Notes: a model not told the origin generated them from the sequence alone. Positions 48,609 to 58,998 are shown, numbered from the stretch's first letter. The stretch: 64,000 nt of DNA from Hydractinia symbiolongicarpus (GCF_029227915.1 NC_079881.1:6698001-6762000), one strand, 5' to 3'. A program made the numbers and translations.

Positions 48609-48680
48609 GGGCCTGTCCGGGAGTTGAACCCGGGAACTCTCGCACCCTTAGCGAGAATCATGCCACTAGACCAACAAGCC
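48609..48680 (-). pseudogene. tRNA-Pro A element, U33-to-A class
   Basis: The best-paired member of this class: T stem consensus, acceptor with one T-G pair, boxes intact. Its anticodon loop still has A at position 33. Confidence 0.6.
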
Positions 48681-49285
48681 ATGGGAATCGTCTAGAATAT
48701 TTAGGGAACAACTTGTTCATAGTCTTACGTGAAATATCCACCACACAACACAAAAATTGTTGTTTTTTCTTCAAAACATTCATAACATGAATGTTGGATA
48801 TTATTTCTTGAATTGTCAAGTCAACCACACAATCCAAGCTACGAAAAAGCTCAACTATAATATTTTTCAGCAATTGTCAGTTGATTGATTACTAACCTTT
48901 ACAGTAGAATATAGTCTTATGCACAAATTTGCGATAAGCAATTGGGCCTGTGCGGGAGTTTAACCTGCGACATCTGGCACCAGAAGCGAGAATCATACTA
49001 ATAGACCAACAGGCCAGGATATCGTTGAAACCTCCGATTGTGTCATTATATGCAGGGAGGATTAATGAATATTTCTAGGAAAGAAGTTACAAATAGCTTC
49101 CTCGTGGGCAATGCATACAGACAAATCGGAGTGTAAAGTTGATTTGTAAAAATGTAAAGTAACATTTTTGAAACGAATCCATAAAGCAACTCTGTCAAGA
49201 ATTCACTTCGAGAATCGTCATTCCAGAGATAATAAATGCTTCACCGAAGCTTATGACACTTAGGAATTATGTGTGATTTGTGGTT

Positions 49286-49357
49286 GGGCCAGTCTGGGAG
49301 TTGAACCCGGGACCTCTCCCACCCTAAGCGAGAATCATGCCACTAGACCAAGATGCC
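49286..49357 (-). pseudogene. tRNA-Pro A element, degenerate
   Basis: Acceptor, T stem and anticodon stem each carry mispairs. Very similar to the copy at 61712. Confidence 0.65.
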
Positions 49358-49964
49358 ATAGAAATTGTCTAAAATATTAAAGCAACAACTTGTTCATGGT
49401 CTTACGTGAAATATACATCACACAGAAAACAAAAAATGTTGTTTTTTCTTCAAAATATTCATAACATGAATGTTGCATATTATTTTTGAATTGTCAAGTC
49501 AACCATACAAAGCCAAGCCACGAACAAGCTCAACCATAATATTTTTCAGCAATTGTCAGTTTAATCGTTATTACCCTTTACAGTAGAATGTAGTCTTATC
49601 CACAAATTTGCGATAAGCAATTGGGCCTGTGCGGGTGTTTAACCTGCAACATCTTGCACCAGAAGCAAGAATCATACTAGTAGACCAACAGGCCGGGATA
49701 TCATTGAAACCTCTGATTGTGTCATTATATGCAGAGAGGATTACTGAATATCTGTAGGAAAGAGGTTACAAATAGCTTCCTCGTGAGCAACGCATATAGA
49801 CAAAACGGGGTGTAAAGTTGATTTCTGAAATTGTAAAGTAACATTTTCAAATCGAATCCACAAAACAACTATGTCAAGGATTCATTTCGAGAATCGTCAT
49901 TCCAGAGATAATAAATGCTTCACCGAAGCTTATGACACTTACGAATTATGTGTGATTTGTAGTT

Positions 49965-50036
49965 GGGCCAGTCCGGGAGTTGAACCCGGGACCTCTCGCA
50001 CCCTAAGCAAGAATCATGCCACTAGACCAAGAGGCC
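49965..50036 (-). pseudogene. tRNA-Pro(AGG) A element, acceptor damaged
   Basis: T arm is consensus and the anticodon stem pairs through one T-G (29:41). Acceptor pairs 5:68 and 6:67 fail. The LINE lies 150 bp to its right. Confidence 0.6.
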
Positions 50037-50181
50037 ATAGGAATCGTCTACAATATTTAGGGAACAACTTGTTTAAAGTCTTACGTGAAATATCCATCAC
50101 ACAGAACACAAAAAATGCTGTTTTTTCTTCAAAACATTCCTAACATGAATGTTGGATATTATTTCTTGAATTGTCAAGTCA

Positions 50182-50186
50182 ACCAT
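50182..50186. repeat. candidate target-site duplication, left copy
   Basis: ACCAT at the LINE 3' edge, matching ACCAT at 54479-54483 at its 5' edge. Only 5 bp, so microhomology is an alternative. Confidence 0.5.
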
Positions 50187-50577
50187 TTTTTTATTATTAT
50201 TTATTAATTAATTTATTTATAGTTGACAAATTTACAAGAAAATGTAGCTCTGAGGCTAATTAAAGTCAACTTTAAAAACATTAAAAACAATAAATAACTG
50301 AATATAAAAAATCTATAAGGAATACCGTATATACCATTTTTTTTTTAAGTATTTTAAATAATATAAATAATATGTCAAAAATATGTCAAGGCTATGTAGT
50401 GGTGGTTCCAGGAACTCAGTCAAACTTCCCAGGCAGGGGTCGAGAGAAAATAATATACAACCAGATAATAAGGCTAGAATATTCTCATATGATACCACCC
50501 CACCTAAACCGTCGCACCGCAAGACATGTTTAACTGAGTTCCCGCTCCACAACTGGCAAAGGAAGACAACGGGGAAA
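50187..50577 (-). other. LINE 3' UTR and A/T-rich tail
   Basis: Non-coding stretch between the ORF2 stop and the 3' insertion edge. The last 45 or so bases on the sense strand are nearly pure A and T and end in an A run next to the target site. No other gene seen. Confidence 0.8.
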
Positions 50578-53532
50578 CTAAAGAAAACCTAATTCAGGTA
50601 TAAAAGTTTTGCATATTCTGCAAGGACAATGGTTTGGAATCCAGTTTCTTATTTTGTTTCTAAACTCAATTAAATTACCAGCGTTCCGATACTCGTTAGG
50701 CAAAGAGTTCCAAAGCTTTAACCCAACATTAGACAGTGTTTCGATCCCATATCTCACTGAAAATATTTTGTTACTCTTAAGTTTGTCCTTCCTCAAATTA
50801 TACACTGGTTCAGGAAAAATAAAAATTTCATTCAAAATTTCTGGACCTGTTTTTGTTTTAGCTTTATACAGCTCAGTAACAAGGATGCGTAAGTTCGTTT
50901 GGTGAATTGTAACGCTCCCATTTTTTGATAAAAGCTCTTCAAATGAGGATTGATAGTCTTGATAGATAATTCTTAGTGCTCTTTCATGTATATGGTTTAT
51001 CCTATTGTTTAATTTACGACTGTGAAACATCCATACTAATGGACAGTACGAAAAATGACTAGTGACAAAAGCATTAATAATCAGCTTTCGCTGGTCTAAT
51101 GTCATGAAGGAAGATAACCTTGCAAGCGCACTAACTTTCTGGCCTGCCTTGTTACAGAGCTGATTAACATGTTCCTCGAAAGAAAGTTTGTGGTCTATGG
51201 TTATACCAAGCAGTTTCTCAGTTTGAGAATTGTTTAGAAGTTCATCACAAACTTTTAATCGTACATCAGTTTTGTTAGTAAAAAAATGTGATTTTTCTGG
51301 GTTGGCTTTCATACCGTTATTTTCAAACCAAGTAAATATTATAATTGCTGCATATTCAATCTTTTCAATAACTTCGTTGATATTCTTTCCTATTGAAAAT
51401 GGGGTTGTATCATCAGCATAGTTGACAATGTCCATATATGGGACAAAAAGGAAAAGGTCGCATAAAAATATATTGAAAAGCAAAGGACCCAAAATTGATC
51501 CTTGCGGTACGCCGTATTTTATTTTTTTCCATGTACTATAATTGTTATTTATACGCACTCGCTGTTTCCTGTCAATTAGGTACGATTTTATAAACAGCAA
51601 AGAATTCATATCAAAGCCATATGCATGAAGTTTTGCTAGTAATAGCTCGTGTGGTATGCAGTCAAATGCCTTAGACAAATCAGTTAAAAGCGCTCCAAAT
51701 GTGCCACCTTTGTCAAGACTGTTTTTCCATTTTTCAATCATACTTATGAGGCATTGTTGTGAACTGTGCCCCTTGCGAAAACCAAATTGAAGTTTCGAAA
51801 ATAATGGCTCGAAGAAGGTGTATATTTGGTCATACATGCATCTTTCATAGATTTTTGAGATGTTCGATAGGACGCTTACAGGTCTATAGTTCGCCTTTTC
51901 AGTGCGCAGTCCTTTTTTGTGTGTAGGAGTAATATCTGCGTTTTTCAAAGATGTTGGAAATTCAGAACTTTTTAACGATTGATTAAAATTTTCAGTAATG
52001 AATTGGCTAAAAATATCACTGTTTTCTTTGATGATGTTAGTAGGAATATCATCTTTTTGCTGCGCCTTTTTTGGATCAAGTTTTCGAATGTATTTTTCAA
52101 CATCTTCAAATGCAGTTTGTTTAAAAGAAAATTTTGTGTTGCTTTTTGCGCTTTTTCTTATCTTTTCTACACTAGGATGAGATTTATATTTATGTATTAT
52201 CGAATTTATTTGATCTTTGGGTCTGTTTTCATTACTTGAAGGTTGTATATTTGATGACTTTATGCCTAAATTTTCAACAACACTGCCAAAATAATTGTTG
52301 AATATTTCAGTAATATCTTTATCATGAGATATTGTAGTCCCATTTTCAACTAAGGTAATATTTTCACTTGTAACTGTCTTGTTAGAGAAACATGGTTTTA
52401 CTGTTTTCCAGAATAACCTATTGTCAGTTATATTTTTAACATTAAGGTTGTTGAAGAATTTGTATTTACTTTTTCTTATTAGTGAAACACAAAAATTCCT
52501 TTGTTTATTGTATGCTAATTTACTCTCTGGAGTTTTATCCTTCCTATGCTTATTTAAAAGTTTTGATCTCTTCATAATTGCCTTGTTTATTTCTTTACTC
52601 ATAAAAGCTGCCTGATTATGACGTACATACCTTTTCTTTCGAGGAGCATGATTATCTAAGATGCTTAAAACACTGTTTTTGAAATTTTCAAACATTTTAA
52701 AATCATCGAGATTTTTGTCATCATTTAGAGCACCCATTATATCATGGCGGAAATTTACATTATTGAAATTCCGATATGCTCTATAATTTATAATTTTTGG
52801 TTTTCGTTTAGCAAAGTTGGCTTTTAAAACAGTCATTGTCAATTTATGAAAATCAGACAAGCCTGTTTCAATAGCCCTGGAGTGACAAAAAGATCTTGGG
52901 TGGTTTGTTAAGATGAGATCTATGTTTGTAGGGTTATCTATGCTTTTGAAGCATGTAGGCTCTTTTATTAAAGAGTTAAGTTTAAATGTTGTTAAAAATT
53001 CATTTACATGTAGATTGCTAATTTCAGCGTTAAAATCACCCAGTATTACATAGTTCTCATATTTGCAGGAAAACGAATCAATGTTTTTACTTATGTGGTT
53101 TAAGTTTTGAGCAATATGATTAGTTTTTGGGTTATATAAACACACAACTAACCATTTTTTGCTTCTTAAATTTAGTTCAATATAAAAAATTTCAAGCTCA
53201 CTACTTTCACATTTGGGTTTTAAAAGTTTTGAGGGAATATCATTTCGTACATAGAGAATCATTCCTCCCCCATTGCCATTTCTGTCGAAACGGTATGCAT
53301 TATAGCCTTGAATCAAAAACTGATTAGTAGGAAATGATTCATTTAATTTTGTCTCTGAAATTAAAAAGAGATCAAGGTTTCTATTAACTTGATCAATAAG
53401 AGGCTCAAACTTATTTCGTAGTGAATTGATATTAACATGCCCAAAAATTAGTCTATTTATGTTTTGTGATCTCAAATTGTCAAGAATCTTTTTTGCATTC
53501 TCGTAATTGTTTTTACCCAAGATATTTTCCAC
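50578..53532 (-). CDS. LINE ORF2: apurinic-type endonuclease and reverse transcriptase
   Basis: Protein of 984 residues, counted from a GTG at 53532; the open frame reaches back to 53583. Endonuclease: N36 in NINS, E60 in SETK, Y132, GDFN at 165-168, D205 in IDLILTN, and SDFH at 226-229, the usual APE-type set. Reverse transcriptase: YRPVS near 549, FGFRKGHS near 583, D618 in TDLSKAFD, GVPQGS at 674-679, and catalytic YADD at 705-708. The C-terminus has closely spaced cysteines (969, 971, 974), as often seen in CR1-type ORF2. It would nick the target and copy the LINE RNA there. The first in-frame ATG is residue 91, inside the endonuclease, so the true start must lie upstream and is unresolved. 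The frame is the same as that of ORF1, 17 codons past its TGA. No internal stop is seen. Confidence 0.93.
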   Translation of the reverse strand: MENILGKNNYENAKKILDNLRSQNINRLIFGHVNINSLRNKFEPLIDQVNRNLDLFLISETKLNESFPTNQFLIQGYNAYRFDRNGNGGGMILYVRNDIPSKLLKPKCESSELEIFYIELNLRSKKWLVVCLYNPKTNHIAQNLNHISKNIDSFSCKYENYVILGDFNAEISNLHVNEFLTTFKLNSLIKEPTCFKSIDNPTNIDLILTNHPRSFCHSRAIETGLSDFHKLTMTVLKANFAKRKPKIINYRAYRNFNNVNFRHDIMGALNDDKNLDDFKMFENFKNSVLSILDNHAPRKKRYVRHNQAAFMSKEINKAIMKRSKLLNKHRKDKTPESKLAYNKQRNFCVSLIRKSKYKFFNNLNVKNITDNRLFWKTVKPCFSNKTVTSENITLVENGTTISHDKDITEIFNNYFGSVVENLGIKSSNIQPSSNENRPKDQINSIIHKYKSHPSVEKIRKSAKSNTKFSFKQTAFEDVEKYIRKLDPKKAQQKDDIPTNIIKENSDIFSQFITENFNQSLKSSEFPTSLKNADITPTHKKGLRTEKANYRPVSVLSNISKIYERCMYDQIYTFFEPLFSKLQFGFRKGHSSQQCLISMIEKWKNSLDKGGTFGALLTDLSKAFDCIPHELLLAKLHAYGFDMNSLLFIKSYLIDRKQRVRINNNYSTWKKIKYGVPQGSILGPLLFNIFLCDLFLFVPYMDIVNYADDTTPFSIGKNINEVIEKIEYAAIIIFTWFENNGMKANPEKSHFFTNKTDVRLKVCDELLNNSQTEKLLGITIDHKLSFEEHVNQLCNKAGQKVSALARLSSFMTLDQRKLIINAFVTSHFSYCPLVWMFHSRKLNNRINHIHERALRIIYQDYQSSFEELLSKNGSVTIHQTNLRILVTELYKAKTKTGPEILNEIFIFPEPVYNLRKDKLKSNKIFSVRYGIETLSNVGLKLWNSLPNEYRNAGNLIEFRNKIRNWIPNHCPCRICKTFIPELGFL

Positions 53533-53583
53533 ACTGCAGTTTACTGGTAGTTCAACATTGTCTTTTGCAGAATATTCCTGACA

Positions 53584-54483
53584 TCAATCTCGAGATTTCA
53601 TTTTTCTAATAAAATTTACAGCTAATTTCCCTGCCCCCAACCCACTCAAATGTAACCCTTTTTTCCCAAGACATTCAGATGAAATATTGTCATTATCAAT
53701 AACATTCAGAGACAGTTCTTTTAAATGCCTATTCAAATGGCTTACCGTTACTGCGGCTTTTGCATTATCAGTTCTTTTAATCACGGACGAAAAAATCACT
53801 TTACATCTAGGAAGTTTGGTGTTAATAAAAGTCTTCAAACTCAATAGTTTGTCCAAAATCAGTCGCGAGGTTTCATTAATAGTATTGTTGGTTCCAACAT
53901 GTAGAATTATTTTGTCCGGTTTCTTTTGTAACAGAGGCTTTACATAATGAAACATATCTTCTACCCTCGCTCCAGGAAATGAACGAACTTTAACGGTACG
54001 ACGTGCTGACATTCTTTGTTCATCAAGTCCGTACAACATAGAATCACCGACAACGAGTGTTGTACCGGGTTTCCATGGAATTACCGATTCATCTTCTTTA
54101 CTTTCGTCTTCGTTATTTACAACATAACTATTCTCTTTATTTACAACAAAACTATCTTCTAAAACAACATTATTTTTCTCAGTTGTTGTGATACTTTTCA
54201 CGTTTACGTTTGAATAATAATTACTATGACATTTCTTTCTGTAATTTGCTAATTGCTGTTCACATGTGTGTATAGTTAAATCGACTTGTTCCGTTCCTGT
54301 GGGAATACTTCTCTTTAAATTAATTGCCAAATCATTTACAACAACATTAGCAGATTTATCCGATTCCAATGTAGAATTTTTTCCTTGATAATTCAAAATG
54401 GTGGACTTTTTCCCGAGAAGTAACAACAAACTGTCAATAACTTTTTGTTTATTGTCAAGCTCTTTACGTAAAAATATTACCAT
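53584..54483 (-). CDS. LINE ORF1: GDSL/SGNH esterase-like protein, 5' end supplied by host repeat
   Basis: 299 residues from the ATG at 54483. A short charged helix-like segment (about 6-26) is followed by a low-complexity, Asn/Ser/Val-rich linker. The hydrolase domain has block I GDSM (146-149, nucleophile S148), block III GTNN (197-200) and a LHLSG block near 277-281 with candidate catalytic H278. Esterase ORF1 proteins are known in CR1-clade LINEs and are thought to help RNP or membrane association; that role is not shown here. The ATG lies in the satellite/target-site sequence, not in the LINE, and the frame continues upstream into the satellite to 54528 without an ATG. The native start was therefore probably lost by truncation. 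The stop TGA overlaps an ATG (TGATG), but that ATG runs only 10 codons. Confidence 0.88.
   Translation of the reverse strand: MVIFLRKELDNKQKVIDSLLLLLGKKSTILNYQGKNSTLESDKSANVVVNDLAINLKRSIPTGTEQVDLTIHTCEQQLANYRKKCHSNYYSNVNVKSITTTEKNNVVLEDSFVVNKENSYVVNNEDESKEDESVIPWKPGTTLVVGDSMLYGLDEQRMSARRTVKVRSFPGARVEDMFHYVKPLLQKKPDKIILHVGTNNTINETSRLILDKLLSLKTFINTKLPRCKVIFSSVIKRTDNAKAAVTVSHLNRHLKELSLNVIDNDNISSECLGKKGLHLSGLGAGKLAVNFIRKMKSRD
54479..54483. repeat. candidate target-site duplication, right copy
   Basis: ACCAT at the LINE 5' edge. Its reverse complement provides the ATG that opens the present ORF1 frame. Confidence 0.5.
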
Positions 54484-54927
54484 ACAATCCAAGCCACGAA
54501 AAAGCTCAACCAGAATATTTTTTAGCAATTGTCAGTTGATTAGTTATTACCCTTTACAGTAGAATATAGTCTAATGCACAAATTTGCGATAATCAATTGG
54601 GCCTGTGTGGGAGTTTAACCTGCGACATCTCGCACCAGAAGCGAGAATCATACTAATAGACCAACAGGGCATGATATCATTGAAACCTCCAATTGTGTCA
54701 TGATGTGCAGAGAGGATTACTGAATATTTGTAAGAAAGAGGTTACAAATAGCTTCCTCGTGGGCAATGCATACAGACAAATCAGAGTGTAAAGTTAATTT
54801 GTAAAATTGCAAATTAACATTTTTGAAACGAATCCATAAAACAACTCTGTCAAGAATCATCATTCCAGAGATAATAAAAGCTTCACCGAAGCTTATGACA
54901 CTTACGAATTATGGGTGGTTTGTAGTT

Positions 54928-54998
54928 GGGCCATTCCGGGAGTTGAACCCGGGACCTCTGGCACCATAATCGAGAATCATGCACTAGACCAACAGGCC
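54928..54998 (-). pseudogene. tRNA-Pro-like A element, 71 nt, anticodon position ATG
   Basis: Anticodon loop reads TTATGGT, so 34-36 are ATG. The anticodon stem has two mispairs, the D loop is one base short, and the acceptor is damaged. Relative at 62377. Confidence 0.65.
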
Positions 54999-55604
54999 AT
55001 AGGAATCGTCTAAAATATTTAGGGAACAACTTGTTTCAAGTCTTACGTGAAATATCCATCACACAGAACACAAAAAATGCTGTTTTTTCTTCAAAACATT
55101 CCTAACATGAATGTTGGATATTATTTCTTGAATTGTCAAGACAACCATACAATCCAAGCCACGAAAAAGCTCAACCAAAATACTTTTCAGCAATTGTCAG
55201 TTAATTGGTTATTACCCTTTACAGTAGAATATAGCCTTATGCACAAATTTGCGATAAGCAATTGGGCCTGTGCGGGAGTTTAACCTGGGACATCTCGCAC
55301 CAGAAGCGAGAATCATACTAATAGACCAACAGGCCAGGATATCATTGAAACCTCCGATTGTGTCATTATATGGAGGGAGGATTACTGAATATTTGTAGGA
55401 AAGAGGTTACAAATAGCTTCCTCATGGGCAATGCATACAGACAAATCGGAGTGTAATGTTGATTTGTAAAAATGTAAAGAACATTTTTGAAACGAATCCA
55501 TAAAGCAACTCTGTCAAGAATTCATTTCGAGAATGGTCATTCCAGCGATAGTAAATGCTTCGACGAATCTTATGACACTTACCAATTATGTGTGGTTTGT
55601 AGTT

Positions 55605-55676
55605 GGGCCTGTCTGGGAGTTGAACCCGGGACCTCTCGCACTCTAAGCGAGAATGATACCACTAGACCAACAGGCC
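55605..55676 (-). tRNA. tRNA-Pro-like gene with anticodon AGA
   Basis: Acceptor, anticodon stem and both boxes are consensus. The anticodon loop reads TTAGAGT, giving AGA (would read the Ser codon UCU). T-stem 50:64 (C-A) and D-stem 12:23 (C-C) are mispaired. Whether it is expressed, and which amino acid it would carry, cannot be judged here. Confidence 0.55.
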
Positions 55677-56283
55677 ATACGAATCATCTAAAACATTTAG
55701 GCAACAACTTGTTCATGGTCTTACGTGAAAGATCCATCACACAGAACACAAAAAATGTTGTTTTTTCTTCAAAACATTCATAACATGAATGTTGGATATT
55801 ATTTCTTGAATTGTCAAGTCAACCATACAATCCAAGCCACGAAAAAGCTCAACCAAAATATTTTTCAGCAATTGGCAGTTAATTGGTTATTACCCTTTAC
55901 AGTAGAATATAGCCTTATGCACAAATTTGCGATAAGCAATTGGGCCTGTGCGGGAGTTTAACCTGCGACATCTCGCACCAGAAACGAGAATCATACTTAT
56001 AGACCAACAGGCCAGGATATCATTGAAACCTCCGATTGTGTCATTATATGGTGGGAGGATTACTGAATATTTGTAAGAAAGAGGTTACAAATAGCTTCCT
56101 CGTGGGCAATGTATACAGACAAATCGAAGTGTAATGTTGATTTGTAAAAATGTAAAGTAACATTTTTGAAACGAATCCATAAAGCAACTCTGTCAAGAAT
56201 TCATTTCGAGAATCGTCGTTCCAGCGATAGTAAATGCTTCACCGAATCTTATGACACTTACCAATTATGTGTGATTTTTAGTT

Positions 56284-56355
56284 GGGCCTGTCTGGGAGTT
56301 GAACCCGGGACCTCTCGCACCCTAAGCGAGAATGATACCACTAGACCAACAGGCC
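56284..56355 (-). tRNA. tRNA-Pro(AGG), two mismatches
   Basis: T-stem 50:64 and D-stem 12:23 are mispaired; otherwise consensus with intact boxes. Same pair of changes as 55605, but with the normal anticodon. Confidence 0.55.
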
Positions 56356-56962
56356 ATACGAATCATCTAAAACATTTAGGCAACAACTTGTTCATGGTTT
56401 TACGTGAAAGATCCATCACACAGAACACAAAAAATGTTGTTTTTTCTTCAAAACATTCATAACATGAATGTTGGATATTATTTCTTGAATTGTCAAGTCA
56501 ACCATACAATCCAAGCCACGAAAAAGCTCAACCAAAATATTTTTCAGCAATTGTCAGTTAATTGGTTATTACCCTCTACAGTAGAATATAGCCTTATGCA
56601 CAAATTTGCGATAAGCAATTGGGCCTGTGCGGGAGTTTAACCTGCGACATCTCGCATCAGAAACGAGAATCATACTTATAGACCAACAGGCCAGGATATC
56701 ATTGAAACCTCCGATTGTGTCATTATATGGTGGGAGGATTACTGAATATTTGTAAGAAAGAGGTTACAAATAGCTTCCTCGTGGGCAATGTATACAGACA
56801 AATCGAAGTGTAATGTTGATTTGTAAAAATGTAAAGTAACATTTTTGAAACGAATCCATAAAGCAACTCTGTCAAGAATTCATTTCGAGAATCGTCGTTC
56901 CAGAGATAGTAAATGCTTCACCGAATCTTATGACACTTACCAATTATGTGTGATTTTTAGTT

Positions 56963-57034
56963 GGGCCTGTCCGGGAGTTGAACCCGGGACCTCTCGCACC
57001 CTAAGCGAGAATCATACCACTAGACCAACAGGCC
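56963..57034 (-). tRNA. tRNA-Pro(AGG), consensus copy (GTGGTAT D loop)
   Basis: All stems pair, both boxes are intact, loop TTAGGGT. The D loop has T at position 20 where the rest of the array has C. Confidence 0.93.
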
Positions 57035-57641
57035 ATACGAATCATCTAAAATATTTAGGCAACAACTTGTTCATGGTCTTACGTGAAATATCCATCACAC
57101 AGAACACAAAAAATGTTGTTTTTTCTTCAAAACATTCATAACATGAATGTTGGATATTATTTCTTGAATTGTCAAGTCAACCATACAATCCAAGCCACGA
57201 AAAAGCTCAACCAAAATATTTTTTAGCAATTGTCAGTTAATTGGTTATTACCCTTTACAGTAGAATATAGCCTTATGCACAAATTTGTGATAAGCAATTG
57301 GGCCTGTGCGGGAGTTTAACCTGCGACATCTCGCATCAGAAACGAGAATCATACTAATAGACCAACAGGCCAGGATATCATTGAAACCTCCGATTGTGTC
57401 ATTATATGGTGGGAGGATTACTGAATATTTGTAAGAAAGAGGTTACAAATAGCTTCCTCGTGGGCAATGTATACAGACAAATCGAAGTGTAATGTTGATT
57501 TGTAAAAATGTAAAGTAACATTTTTGAAACGAATCCATAAAGCAACTCTGTCAAGAATTCATTTCGAGAATCGTCGTTCCAGAGATAGTAAATGCTTCAC
57601 CGAATCTTATGACACTTACCAATTATGTGTGATTTTTAGTT

Positions 57642-57713
57642 GGGCCTGTCCGGGAGTTGAACCCGGGACCTCTCGCACCCTAAGCGAGAATCATACCACT
57701 AGACCAACAGTCC
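57642..57713 (-). tRNA. tRNA-Pro(AGG), 3:70 mismatch
   Basis: Consensus except acceptor 3:70 (A-G). Boxes intact. Its two neighbours are close copies. Confidence 0.65.
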
Positions 57714-58319
57714 ATACGAATCATCTAAAATATTTAGGCAACAACTTGTTCATGGTCTTACGTGAAATATCCATCACACAGAACACAAAAAATGTTGTTT
57801 TTTCTTCAAAACATTCATAACATGAATGTTGGATATTATTTCTTGAATTGTCAAGTCAACCATACAATCCAAGCCACGAAAAAGCTCAACCAAAATATTT
57901 TTCAGCAATTGTCAGTTAATTGGTTATTACCCTTTACAGTAGAATATAGCCGTATGCAAAAATTTGCGATAAGCAATTGGGCCTGTGCGGGAGTTTAACC
58001 TGGGACATCTCGCACCAGAAGCGAGAATCATACTAATAGACCAACAGGCCAGGATATCATTGAAACCTCCGATTGTGTCATTATATGGAGGGAGGATTAC
58101 TGAATATTTGTAGGAAAGAGGTTACAAATAACTTCCTCATGGGCAATGCATACAGACAAATCGGAGTGTAATGTTGATTTGTAAAATGTAAAGTAACATT
58201 TTTGAAACGAATCCATAAAGCAACTCTGTCAAGAATTCATTTCGAGAATGGTCATTCCAGCGATAGTAAATGCTTCGCCGAATCTTATGACACTTACCAA
58301 TTATGTGTGGTTTGTAGTT

Positions 58320-58391
58320 GGGCCTGTCTGGGAGTTGAACCCGGTACCTCTCGCACCCTAAGCGAGAATGATACCACTAGACCAACAGGCC
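58320..58391 (-). pseudogene. tRNA-Pro(AGG) A element, three changes
   Basis: T-stem 50:64 mispair, a variable-loop change next to the T stem, and D-stem 12:23 mispair. Confidence 0.55.
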
Positions 58392-58998
58392 ATACGAATC
58401 ATCTAAAACATTTAGGCAACAACTTGTTCATGGTCTTACGTGAAAGATCCATCACACAGAACACAAAAAATGTTGTTTTTTCTTCAAAACATTCATAACA
58501 TGAATGTTGGATATTATTTCTTGAATTGTCAAGTCAACCATACAATCCAAGCCACGAAAAAGCTCAACCAAAATATTTTTCAGCAATTGTCAGTTAATTG
58601 GTTATTACCCTTTACAGTAGAATATAGCCTTATGCACAAATTTGCGATAAGCAATTGGGCCTGTGCGGGAGTTTAACCTGCGACATCTCGCACCAGAAAC
58701 GAGAATCATACTTATAGACCAACAGGCCAGGATATCATTGAAACCTCCGATTGTGTCATTATATGGTGGGAGGATTACAGAATATTTGTAAGAAAGAGGT
58801 TACAAATAGCTTCCTCGTGGGCAATGTATACAGACAAATCGAAGTGTAATGTTGATTTGTAAAAATGTAAAGTAACATTTTTGAAACGAATAGATAAAGC
58901 AACTCTGTCAAGAATTCATTTCGAGAATGGTCATTCCAGCGATAGTAAATGCTTCACCGAATCTTATGACACTTACCAATTATGTGTGATTTTTAGTT

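Larger units (their letters stand above)
40817..50186 (-). repeat. tRNA-Pro satellite array, block V (B-B duplications, then U33-variant units)
   Basis: B elements lie at 41493-41564, 42153-42224, 43175-43246, 43854-43925, 44875-44946, 45894-45965, 46913-46984, 47590-47661, 48267-48338, 48944-49015 and 49623-49694. Extra B copies sit 342 bp further on at 42495, 44196, 45217 and 46236. The four A elements from 46578 to 48609 are spaced exactly 677 bp and share an anticodon-loop change. The block ends inside an A-side spacer, where the LINE is inserted. The spacers hold no supported gene. Confidence 0.93.
50187..54478 (-). mobile_element. CR1-like LINE (non-LTR retrotransposon), nearly complete
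   Basis: A 4.3-kb insert in an A-side spacer of the array, in the same orientation as the tRNAs. In transcription order it has an ORF1 with an esterase-like domain, an ORF2 with endonuclease and reverse transcriptase, a 3' UTR of about 390 bp, and an A/T-rich tail built of TAAA-, TTAA- and AAT-like pieces. ORF1 lacks its own upstream ATG, so the 5' end is probably slightly truncated, as is usual for LINEs. Both frames are open, which suggests a young insertion. GDSL-type ORF1 proteins are established for CR1-clade elements; the clade assignment rests on that and on the ORF2 motifs. Confidence 0.93.

Noticed and set aside
51979-52615. Small plus-strand open frames inside the LINE
   Set aside because: They are antisense shadows of the reverse transcriptase ORF2, hydrophobic from AT-rich codons, and have no recognisable domain.
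50187-54478. tRNA-targeting retrotransposon
   Set aside because: The insertion is 150 bp from one tRNA element and 116 bp from the next, mid-spacer. The CR1 clade is not known for tRNA targeting. With a tRNA-like element every 340 bp, any insertion here would be close to one.
49504-55149. A giant target-site duplication of one whole unit around the LINE
   Set aside because: The flank order would fit, but the two candidate copies (49.5-50.18 and 54.48-55.15 kb) differ at many sites, including the B element and the A anticodon arm. That is too diverged for a young insertion with open frames.
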